A stretch of DNA of 7,449 nt from an uncultured Bryobacterales bacterium (GTDB taxonomy: Bacteria; Acidobacteriota; Terriglobia; Bryobacterales; UBA6623), in assembly GCA_946887065.1 (NCBI GenBank), contig CAMPKL010000163.1:1-7449 (forward strand), read 5' to 3'. Under the pieces are notes generated by a model. It was not told the origin of the DNA. It did not search any database and saw only the letters and a list, made by a program, of their open reading frames with translations. This document shows, in pieces, positions 1 to 5,242 of the stretch. The stretch's first letter is position 1. Each line of letters opens with the position of its first letter. Position numbers and translations under genes: made by a program.

Positions 1-24
1 CATCGTCCCCAGCGGCAGATGTTT

Positions 25-30
25 ATTATA
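25..30 (-). promoter_or_regulatory. Possible leftward -10 box (perfect TATAAT)
   Basis: The reverse strand reads TATAAT exactly, followed by AAAC and, at the window edge, GGGGACG and ATG (bases 3-1). This could be the promoter and start of a leftward gene outside the window. There is no convincing -35 box at the right distance, and the rightward terminator next to it argues for a gene entering from the left instead. Chance occurrence in an AT-rich patch is a real alternative. Confidence 0.2.
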
Positions 31-34
31 GACC

Positions 35-66
35 GGCGGCGCTCATCAGAGCGTCGCCAATTTTTT
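35..66 (+). terminator. Rho-independent terminator of a gene upstream of the window
   Basis: A 10-base-pair stem (35-44 paired with 49-58, with a single G-T wobble) closes a four-base ATCA loop and is followed at once by AATTTTTT. This is a textbook intrinsic terminator for rightward transcription. The other strand has no T run after the hairpin, so it works in one direction only. It probably ends a transcript entering from the left: forward frame 2 reads nine codons from base 2 and stops at TAG 29-31, just before the stem, which would fit a gene ending here. It insulates the LOG gene from that transcript. Confidence 0.72.
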
Positions 67-86
67 GTCCGCTGCGGCAGAGTTCC

Positions 87-114
87 TTGCCTCGTCATCT
101 CCCTGCGCTATCCT
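87..114 (+). promoter_or_regulatory. Candidate promoter of the LOG gene
   Basis: TTGCCT (87-92) and TATCCT (109-114) each match four of six consensus bases and are 16 bases apart. Transcription would start near 121, giving a short leader of about 20 bases that contains the ribosome binding site. The position just after a terminator and before the gene supports it, but the boxes are weak. Confidence 0.33.
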
Positions 115-125
115 CGTCGTTTCCC

Positions 126-131
126 GAGGAG
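126..131 (+). promoter_or_regulatory. Ribosome binding site deciding the LOG start
   Basis: GAGGAG lies eight bases before ATG 140. This favours ATG 140 over the in-frame TTG at 65, which sits inside the T run of the terminator and has no binding site. Confidence 0.7.
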
Positions 132-139
132 TCGCCGCC

Positions 140-928
140 ATGTCCCAGTTTCCACCGCGTGCTTACCGTAATCCGGAGTTCTTGAACGGCCCCGAGGCCC
201 GGCCGATCCGCATCCTCTCGGAGTACCTCGAACCTCGCTCCCGTCTGCGGCGGTTCGACGTCAAGGACACCATCGTATTCTTCGGCTCGGCGCGGTTCAA
301 AGACCGCGAGACCTCGGAAGCCATCGCCGCCGAAGCCGCCACGCCCGAGGCCAAGAAGCGCGCCGAAGTGCTCCTGCGCGGCGCCGAATACTACGAAGAC
401 GCCAGGGAGCTGTCGCGCCGCCTCACCGAATGGGCTGACGAGAACCGCGACGCCGGCCACCACTTCGTCGTCTGCACCGGCGGGGGCGGCGGCATCATGG
501 AGGCCGCTAATCGCGGTGCCCATGAAGCAGGCGGGCAGTCCGTCGGCTTCAACATCTCGCTGCCGTTCGAACAAGAGCCGAACCCCTACATCACGCCCGA
601 ACTCTCCTTCGAGTTCCACTACTTCTTCATGCGCAAGCTGTGGTTCGCCTATCTAGGCAAGGCGCTGGTCATCTTCCCCGGCGGCTTCGGCACCTTGGAC
701 GAGCTGATGGAGATCCTCACGTTGGTTCAAACCAACAAGCTCCGCAAGCAGGTGCTGGTGATCGTCTACGCACCCAAGTTTTGGAAGAAGGTATTGAACC
801 TCGAAGCCCTCGCCGACCTGGGCACAATCTCTCCCGAGGATGTCGACCTGTTCCAGTACGCGGAGACCGTCGACGAAGCCTACGAAAAGCTCACCACCTG
901 GCTGCAAAGCCGTTATCTACGCGGTTAG
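140..928 (+). CDS. LOG/TIGR00730-family Rossmann-fold nucleotide hydrolase
   Basis: This 262-residue cytoplasmic protein belongs to the LOG (lysine decarboxylase-like, TIGR00730) family. Members cleave the N-glycosidic bond of nucleoside 5'-monophosphates, releasing the base and ribose 5-phosphate; some activate cytokinins this way, while bacterial relatives such as PpnN act on ordinary purine nucleotides. The family signatures are present: a first strand with FFGSAR near residues 47-52, a glycine-rich nucleotide loop GGGGGIMEAAN (114-124), an arginine at 165 before the substrate pocket, and PGGFGTLDE (180-188) with the catalytic glutamate. An insert of roughly 40 charged residues (about 53-95) after the first strand makes it longer than the compact LOG proteins of about 190 residues. 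The start is ATG 140, chosen for its GAGGAG site. It looks monocistronic: a terminator precedes it and the next gene has its own promoter. The substrate cannot be read from the sequence; a true lysine decarboxylase role is unlikely. Confidence 0.9.
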   Translation: MSQFPPRAYRNPEFLNGPEARPIRILSEYLEPRSRLRRFDVKDTIVFFGSARFKDRETSEAIAAEAATPEAKKRAEVLLRGAEYYEDARELSRRLTEWADENRDAGHHFVVCTGGGGGIMEAANRGAHEAGGQSVGFNISLPFEQEPNPYITPELSFEFHYFFMRKLWFAYLGKALVIFPGGFGTLDELMEILTLVQTNKLRKQVLVIVYAPKFWKKVLNLEALADLGTISPEDVDLFQYAETVDEAYEKLTTWLQSRYLRG

Positions 929-960
929 AGGCCACGTAACATTCTGCGGATGGGGAGCGT

Positions 961-994
961 TTGGGCCTTGGTCCCTTCCAGGCGCTATGATAAT
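961..994 (+). promoter_or_regulatory. Candidate promoter of the first TPR gene
   Basis: TATGAT (986-991, five of six bases) overlaps GATAAT (989-994). Possible -35 boxes are TTGGGC (961-966) or TTGGTC (968-973), neither at ideal spacing from both. Transcription starting near 1000 would leave a short leader with the strong binding site at 1011. A related segment containing TGATAA occurs at nearly the same distance before the paralog at 2374. Confidence 0.45.
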
Positions 995-1010
995 CTTCGA
1001 TTGCCCTCAC

Positions 1011-1016
1011 GGAGGT
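1011..1016 (+). promoter_or_regulatory. Strong ribosome binding site of the first TPR gene
   Basis: GGAGGT lies seven bases before ATG 1024, close to ideal spacing, so the start is secure and translation is expected to be strong. The paralog has a degraded form (GGAAG at 2360-2364) at the aligned position. Confidence 0.75.
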
Positions 1017-1023
1017 CCTGACT

Positions 1024-2304
1024 ATGTTGCGTAAGGGTTTGATTCTCCTAGCGATTTCACTTTCGGTAACGCTGGCGGTGCAGGCCCAAGAGCCCGCGGG
1101 CGGCGGCGCTCCAGAAGGCGGTGCAGGCGCGGGGGGCGGCAATACCGGCGGCAACACCGGCGGCGCTCCAGGAGGCGGCCGCCCGGGCGGCGGCGGCAAC
1201 AACAATGGCGGCTTCGGCCAGCCACAGCAACAACAGCGTCAGCAACAGCAGCAGATGGAGATGGAACGCCCCATCTTTCTGTCGGGTAACGTCATTTTGG
1301 CTTCCGGCGAGGCTCCGATCGAACCGATCATGATCCACCGCGTCTGCGGCATGCAAAAGACGCCCGAGGGCTACACCGATTCGAAGGGCCGCTTTAGTTT
1401 TCAGGTCGGCGGCAATCAGCAATACGCGGTCATGGACGCCTCAATCGGCGGTCAGGGCGCGGCGTCCGCCCTTGGCGGCCCCGGCGGATTCGGCGGATTC
1501 AGCAACAGCGGCCTGGGCGGTAACAACTCCGCCATGGGCATCGATTTGAGCGGCTGCCACCTTGAGGCCGACGCGCCAGGCTATCGCTCCGATCCAATCT
1601 TCCTCACCCGCCGCCGGCCGATGGATCGTGCCGAGGTCGGTACGATCATCCTGACTCCTTTGGGCGGGATGCAAGCGGCCGTCGTCAGCGCGACATCGCT
1701 TGCGGCTCCGAAGAAAGCAAAGGCTTCCTTTGACAAGGGCATCAAAGAGCTCGGCAAAGGGCCCTCCGCCAACCTCGCCAAGGCGATGGAAGATTTGCAG
1801 AAGGCCGTTGACGAGTACCCCGAGTACGCTGCCGCCTGGACTGCGCTGGGACAGCTGAAGGTGCAAAGCGGCGACGTAGACGGCGCCGTCGTAGCCCTCG
1901 AAAAGGCCCTGGATGCCGACCCGCGCTACATTCGCCCCTATGAGCCTCTAGTTCGTCTCTACATCGGGAAGGGCGACTGGGAGCACACCGCGGAGTTAAC
2001 GAAGTTTGTACTCAGCGTGAATCCGTCAGACACCAAGATGCGTTGGTATCAAGCGGTATCCACCTACGAGACCGGCCGCGACGACGACGCTATCTCGCTG
2101 CTCGGCGAAATTCAGAAGGACGCCGAGAGCGTTAAACAGTTCCCGCAGACTCACCATCTCATGGGATTGATTTACGCCAAGCGCGGACAGTTCGGCGAGG
2201 CTGCCGAAGCCTACAAGCGCTACCTGGAACTGGATCCGAACGCACAGGCCGCCGAAGCAATCAAGAAGCAGCTCAACGAGTGGCAACAGCTCGGCGTCCT
2301 TTAA
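1024..2304 (+). CDS. Exported TPR protein with N-terminal beta-sandwich domain
   Basis: This is a 426-residue exported protein of unknown specific function. The signal peptide (MLRKGLILL core, cleavage VQA|QEP after residue 21) predicts a periplasmic or surface protein. After it come a Gly/Asn-rich stretch (25-65, with repeated GGNTGG), a Gln run (67-77), and a domain of about 130 residues (83-212) resembling the carboxypeptidase-regulatory/transthyretin-like fold (SGNV..., TDSKGRFSFQV), with cysteines at 108 and 178 that could form a disulphide and a Gly-rich loop (142-168). The C-terminal half (about 224-426) holds TPR-like helices; the clearest units are EYAAAWTALGQ...DVDGAVVALEKAL...DPRY and HHLMGLIYAKRGQFGEAAEAYKRYLELDP. 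TPRs bind other proteins, so a scaffold or envelope-assembly role is reasonable but inferred. The next gene is a paralog without the beta domain. Start set by GGAGGT at 1011. Confidence 0.85.
   Translation: MLRKGLILLAISLSVTLAVQAQEPAGGGAPEGGAGAGGGNTGGNTGGAPGGGRPGGGGNNNGGFGQPQQQQRQQQQQMEMERPIFLSGNVILASGEAPIEPIMIHRVCGMQKTPEGYTDSKGRFSFQVGGNQQYAVMDASIGGQGAASALGGPGGFGGFSNSGLGGNNSAMGIDLSGCHLEADAPGYRSDPIFLTRRRPMDRAEVGTIILTPLGGMQAAVVSATSLAAPKKAKASFDKGIKELGKGPSANLAKAMEDLQKAVDEYPEYAAAWTALGQLKVQSGDVDGAVVALEKALDADPRYIRPYEPLVRLYIGKGDWEHTAELTKFVLSVNPSDTKMRWYQAVSTYETGRDDDAISLLGEIQKDAESVKQFPQTHHLMGLIYAKRGQFGEAAEAYKRYLELDPNAQAAEAIKKQLNEWQQLGVL
1090..1255 (+). repeat. Low-complexity Gly/Asn then Gln coding repeat
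   Basis: Imperfect GGCGGC-rich units encode GG-A-P and GGNTGG motifs, followed by CAG/CAA codons encoding the Gln run. A 13-base segment, CGGCGGCGCTCCA, occurs exactly at 1101-1113 and 1158-1170, 57 bases apart (19 codons), so recombination or slippage between copies would keep the frame. Such a stretch is expected to vary in length between strains. It probably encodes a flexible linker between the membrane-proximal N-terminus and the folded domains. Confidence 0.6.
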
Positions 2305-2318
2305 GCTGTCCTGTTCTC

Positions 2319-2333
2319 GCCAAGCGCCTTGGC
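2319..2333. repeat. Perfect short inverted repeat between the TPR paralogs
   Basis: GCCAAG (2319-2324) and CTTGGC (2328-2333) are perfect reverse complements around a CGC loop. There is no T run after it, so it is not a classical terminator. It lies between the stop of the first TPR gene and the TGATAA segment before the second, where a weak terminator, an operator or chance are all possible. Confidence 0.35.
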
Positions 2334-2336
2334 CCG

Positions 2337-2364
2337 TGATAAACTCCGGGTGCCCGCCCGGAAG
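2337..2364 (+). promoter_or_regulatory. Leader and weak ribosome binding site of the second TPR gene
   Basis: TGATAA (2337-2342) stands 37 bases before ATG 2374. In the first paralog TGATAA (988-993) stands 36 bases before its ATG, and scattered matches continue between, including CGGAAG here against CGGAGG there. The leader was therefore probably duplicated with the gene. The -10 element and the Shine-Dalgarno sequence have both drifted from consensus. CCGGG (2346-2350) can pair with CCCGG (2357-2361), which would hide the first two bases of the GGAAG site. Expression may be lower than that of the first copy, or may come by read-through. Confidence 0.35.
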
Positions 2365-2373
2365 CTCGCGCCC

Positions 2374-3237
2374 ATGCTGCGTAAAGGTTTGATTCTCCTG
2401 GTTGTTTCGTCGACTGCGTCACTGGCAGTCGCCCAGGCGCAAGAACCAAAGAACAGCACCGACACCGTATTCCACGGTCCGCATCGGGAGACGCCTCAGC
2501 AACAGGGACAGCGGCAAGCAACGCAGCAGCACCTTGGAGCGTGGGAGCGAATGAGAGTCGGGCGACCTGGGAACATTCCAAGGCCCGTCCCAATTCCTTT
2601 GGGCGAAGAATACGCCGTCAGCATTACCTCCCTCGCTGCGCCGAAACAAGCGCGAGCGGCTTTCGACAAAGCGATGAGAGAGATCGACAAAGGCGACTCC
2701 GCCGATCTCGCTAAGGCCAGACAGTTCTTGGAGAAGGCCGTCGAAGAATACCCCGAGTACGCAGCCGCATTCACCAAGCTCGGACAGGTGAGGGCTGACT
2801 TAGGCGACCCTGACGGGGCCATCGTCGCTCTCGAGAAATCCGTTGAGTTGGACGACCGCTACTTGGCGCCTTATGACGCTTTGGTTTGGCTGTACATGGC
2901 CAAGGGAAATTGGGACCATGCGACTGAGCTGACCAAATTTGCTCTTAACGTCAATCCGGCGGACGCCAAGATGCGTTGGTACCAAGCCGGGTGCGCCTAC
3001 GAATCAGGGCGTGACAACGAAGCGCTCGCGCTCTTTGGCGAAATCCAGAATGACGCCGAAGCCGTTAAACAATTCCCGCAAACACCCCTGTTCATGGGCC
3101 TCATCTACGCCCGCCACGGACAACGCGGCCAAGCCGCCGCGGCCTACAGGCGCTACTTGGAACTAGATCCGAACGCCCAAGCCGCCGAAGCCGTCAAGAA
3201 GCAGCTCAACGAGTGGCAGCAGCTCGGAGTCCTCTAG
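2374..3237 (+). CDS. Exported TPR protein, paralog lacking the beta-sandwich domain
   Basis: This is a 287-residue exported TPR protein, a tandem paralog of the preceding gene. The signal peptide is almost the same (MLRKGLILL, cleavage AQA|QEP after residue 22). Residues 23-80 form a short, polar, Gln/Arg-containing linker in place of the Gly-rich linker and beta-sandwich domain of the first copy. From TSLAAPK (85-91) to the final QQLGVL the two proteins align without a gap over 203 residues with 138 identities by my hand count (about 68%). The TPR-like helices keep the DPDGAIVALEK and YRRYLELDPNAQAAEA patterns. The chosen start is ATG 2374, not the in-frame TTG 2329, because it matches the start, leader spacing and signal peptide of the paralog. 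It ends 13 bases from the stop of the facing gene with no terminator visible between. Function unknown; a binding or scaffold role is inferred from TPRs. Confidence 0.85.
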   Translation: MLRKGLILLVVSSTASLAVAQAQEPKNSTDTVFHGPHRETPQQQGQRQATQQHLGAWERMRVGRPGNIPRPVPIPLGEEYAVSITSLAAPKQARAAFDKAMREIDKGDSADLAKARQFLEKAVEEYPEYAAAFTKLGQVRADLGDPDGAIVALEKSVELDDRYLAPYDALVWLYMAKGNWDHATELTKFALNVNPADAKMRWYQAGCAYESGRDNEALALFGEIQNDAEAVKQFPQTPLFMGLIYARHGQRGQAAAAYRRYLELDPNAQAAEAVKKQLNEWQQLGVL

Positions 3238-3250
3238 GCGGCCCCTCTCT

Positions 3251-4162
3251 CTAATTCTTGCCGGGAACCTTGTTGAGCCACTCGGCGTCGGCGGCGTTAA
3301 TCTTGATCTCCGCGCGGATCTCGTCCAGACGCTGCATCAACTTCGCATTCGATACTGCTTTCTCGATTTCCGCGGCGACGTCTGCCAGAGGTCGCGTCCG
3401 CTTGTCGGTCACGCGAAACACATAGTAGCGGGCATTGTCCTTGACGGGCTCCGACGTATCGCCGACCGCCATCGAGAAGACAGCGCTTTTGATTGCGGGC
3501 GAAAGCGGAGCGTCGGATTTGAAGTAGCCCAAGTCTCCGCCCTTCTCGGCTGAAGCCGGATCATCGGAGTTCTCTTTGGCGAGCTGGGCAAAATCGGCCC
3601 CGGCAACCGCCTGGGCTCTCAGACCCCGCGCCTTCTCCAATGCCGCGCTTTCGAGTACTACCGGCTTGCCTTGCTTCTCCGCCATTTCGGGAACAGGCGT
3701 GTAATTGACGTAGATCGCCGAGACCCGCACCTCTTGAAACTGGTCGGGATTCGCAGCGTAGAAAGCTTGCTTTTCCTCGGCGGTGTTTTTCATCGAAGAG
3801 CTAAGCATCTGCAGATAGCTGTTGCCCAAGAAGCTCGTCTCGTTGAACTGCCTCTGCGTCTTGTACGGCTCCTTCTCCAACACGCCTTCTTCCTTCGCCT
3901 TGGCCGCAAGAGCCTGCATGAATCCGAACGACTCCAAAAAACTCTTGTTCGTCATGTTCTGCGTTTGGGTGCGGAACTCCGGCGGCAAGTAACGCCGCAA
4001 CCGGTCCACTTCCTCTCGCGTGTACTCCACGCCCGACACCGAAATGACCACGCGATCCTTCGCCGCGGGCTCCTCAGTAACGCCGACGTTGATCTGCGCG
4101 GGCAATCCTGTCCCTAGTCCGGCGGCCAAGCCGAAAATCGTAACGAACTGTCTTGTTTTCAT
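3251..4162 (-). CDS. Exported parvulin-type (PpiC) peptidyl-prolyl isomerase
   Basis: This 303-residue protein is a likely periplasmic folding factor of the SurA/PrsA/PpiD kind. It should catalyse cis-trans isomerisation of peptide bonds before proline in proteins crossing or entering the envelope. A signal peptide covers residues 1-22 (cleavage LPA|Q). There is no lipobox cysteine and no second membrane segment, so it is probably soluble. Residues 35-135 form a helical chaperone-like region (SVSGVEYTREEVDRLRR opens it). The rotamase domain spans about 130-253, with the typical ADFAQLAKENSDDPASAEKGGDLGYF pattern ending near 214, AIKSAVFSM and YYVFRVTDKR. A final helix (258-287) follows. No good Shine-Dalgarno is seen before the ATG, but an extended -10 box lies 12 bases upstream. 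It follows the VWA gene by 52 bases on the same strand, so co-transcription is also possible. Clients may include the neighbouring exported proteins, but this is only suggested by position. Confidence 0.88.
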   Translation of the reverse strand: MKTRQFVTIFGLAAGLGTGLPAQINVGVTEEPAAKDRVVISVSGVEYTREEVDRLRRYLPPEFRTQTQNMTNKSFLESFGFMQALAAKAKEEGVLEKEPYKTQRQFNETSFLGNSYLQMLSSSMKNTAEEKQAFYAANPDQFQEVRVSAIYVNYTPVPEMAEKQGKPVVLESAALEKARGLRAQAVAGADFAQLAKENSDDPASAEKGGDLGYFKSDAPLSPAIKSAVFSMAVGDTSEPVKDNARYYVFRVTDKRTRPLADVAAEIEKAVSNAKLMQRLDEIRAEIKINAADAEWLNKVPGKN

Positions 4163-4174
4163 GAAGTTAATTGA

Positions 4175-4183
4175 ATTTTAGCA
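4175..4183 (-). promoter_or_regulatory. Extended -10 promoter element of the isomerase gene
   Basis: The reverse strand reads TGCTAAAAT: an extended TG motif, one base, then TAAAAT, five of six bases of the -10 consensus. Extended -10 promoters often need no -35 box, and none is seen at 17 bases. Transcription would start only a few bases before the ATG, so the leader would be very short, in keeping with the absence of a Shine-Dalgarno sequence. Confidence 0.5.
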
Positions 4184-4199
4184 CGGCGCGATGCCGTGC
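4181..4199. repeat. Perfect 7-bp palindrome between the VWA and isomerase genes
   Basis: GCACGGC (4181-4187) and GCCGTGC (4193-4199) are perfect reverse complements around a five-base loop. In leftward transcription the hairpin begins 15 bases after the VWA stop codon, but it is followed by TAAAATTC rather than a T run, so it would be a poor intrinsic terminator. Its left arm shares the TGC of the isomerase -10 element, so a protein bound here would compete with RNA polymerase. Operator, weak terminator and mRNA-end stabiliser are all possible. Confidence 0.45.
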
Positions 4200-4214
4200 A
4201 TGGAGCCAAAGTCC

Positions 4215-5183
4215 CTAAAGCTCAGACGGGTAATACCCCTCTCGCGTTTGTGCCTCGAGCCGTTTGTTTTTCAGCTTCAGTTCGATCTTGCGGAATCCCG
4301 TCTCGGACAACTCGCGCTTCGGCGTGTAGCCGATTGAATACTGATTGCGGACCACATTGTTGATGTCGTCGAAGATCCGATCCAGCGTTTGCTTGCGCGA
4401 GACGTCGTAGGTATCCCCACCTGTGCTTCTCGACAATTTGCGCAGATCGCCCCGGCCGCCGCCGATCACCGCCGCTCCTTGGTAGAAGCGAGGGTCGTAG
4501 TAGCGAACGGAAAAGATGATTGTGTCGGACCGTTGCGCCGCTTCAATCGCCTCGTCGATGTCGACCTTGCTGCCGTAGTCATAGCCGTCGGTCACCAGCA
4601 CGAGAGCCTTGCGGCCGGCCTGGCCTTTCAGCATTTCGTTGGCGGCTAAGTAGATCCCGTCGAACATCGCTGTCCCGACCGGCTTGCCGCTTTGCGGAAC
4701 CGGGCCGGGCGTCACGCCGCCCGTGGAGCCCTGCACCTCCAATCGTTCGAGCCCGTCTTGCAGCAAGGGCTTGGCCGCGGTCAGGTCCTGCAACAACTCG
4801 ACATCGATGTCGAAGCTCATCAAAAACGCCAGGTCTTTGTCGATACGCAAGACCTTTTCGAAAAAGCGGTAGCCCGCCGTTCGCTCCTCATAAATCAAGT
4901 CCTGCTGGCTGACCGAGGTGTCGACCAGCAGGCCGATCGTCAGCGGCAAATCGGCTTGACGGGCGAAGTATTTGATTTCCTGCAATACGCCGTCTTCGTA
5001 CAACTCGAAGTCGCTCTGCGACAAATTGTTGACCAGGACTCCGTCCTTGTCCCGCACCGTCGCCAAGATGTTGACGACTTGCACGTCGACGGAGATGACC
5101 GTATCTTCCTGCGGCTCGTCTTGGGCGTGCACGGGCCACGCCAACGCAAAGGCCGCGAGGACCAACAGCAGTTTGAGGTTCAT
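4215..5183 (-). CDS. Exported VWFA-related protein of the acidobacterial type
   Basis: This 322-residue exported protein matches the acidobacterial VWFA-related family (TIGR03436). The signal peptide ends VHA|Q (residue 20). A short N-terminal beta region follows (about 30-75: VDVQVVNILATVRDKDGVLVNNLSQSDFELYEDG is spread over residues 32-65), resembling the domain that normally precedes VWA in these proteins. The VWA domain (about 81-285) has a complete metal-ion adhesion site: DTSVS with D88, S90 and S92, T171 in GTAMFDG, and D199 in VTDG. The family tail is present, with RSTGGDTYD, NQYSIGYTP and REGYYP. The intact site predicts Mg-dependent binding of a protein ligand outside the cytoplasm; the ligand is unknown. 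The start is ATG 5183; the in-frame TTG two codons upstream is less likely, and neither has a clear binding site. The facing upstream gene is divergent, and the isomerase follows on the same strand. Confidence 0.88.
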   Translation of the reverse strand: MNLKLLLVLAAFALAWPVHAQDEPQEDTVISVDVQVVNILATVRDKDGVLVNNLSQSDFELYEDGVLQEIKYFARQADLPLTIGLLVDTSVSQQDLIYEERTAGYRFFEKVLRIDKDLAFLMSFDIDVELLQDLTAAKPLLQDGLERLEVQGSTGGVTPGPVPQSGKPVGTAMFDGIYLAANEMLKGQAGRKALVLVTDGYDYGSKVDIDEAIEAAQRSDTIIFSVRYYDPRFYQGAAVIGGGRGDLRKLSRSTGGDTYDVSRKQTLDRIFDDINNVVRNQYSIGYTPKRELSETGFRKIELKLKNKRLEAQTREGYYPSEL

Positions 5184-5242
5184 AGACAACTGATGGACGA
5201 ATCCGGCCAGCGGAAGGTTGCGCCGAGGGCGAAACTAGAACC
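5184..5242. promoter_or_regulatory. Divergent intergenic region between the VWA and kinase-like genes
   Basis: These 59 bases must supply upstream signals for both neighbours unless they are served from elsewhere. The segment AAACTAGAAC (5232-5241) offers weak -10-like hexamers on both strands: TAGAAC (5236-5241) rightward and TAGTTT leftward (5237-5232). The rightward box lies so close to GTG 5243 that the kinase-like message would be almost leaderless. GAGGG (5225-5229) is 13 bases from the GTG, too far for a good ribosome binding site. No convincing -35 boxes are seen. Confidence 0.3.

Noticed and set aside
2..31. C-terminal tail of an upstream rightward protein (nine codons, then TAG)
   Set aside because: The position before a terminator makes it possible, but nine codons carry no recognisable signature, so it is mentioned only as support for the terminator.
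65..139. An N-terminal extension of the LOG protein by 25 residues from TTG 65
   Set aside because: TTG 65 lies in the T run of the terminator and has no ribosome binding site; ATG 140 has GAGGAG at good spacing, and the extension has no family similarity that I recognise.
95..619. 174-codon reverse-strand frame opposite the LOG gene
   Set aside because: A high G+C antisense shadow; the forward frame has clear family motifs and a binding site.
891..1225. Proline-rich and arginine-rich reading frames on the reverse strand
   Set aside because: They are the complement of the Gly-rich coding repeat; composition alone explains their length.
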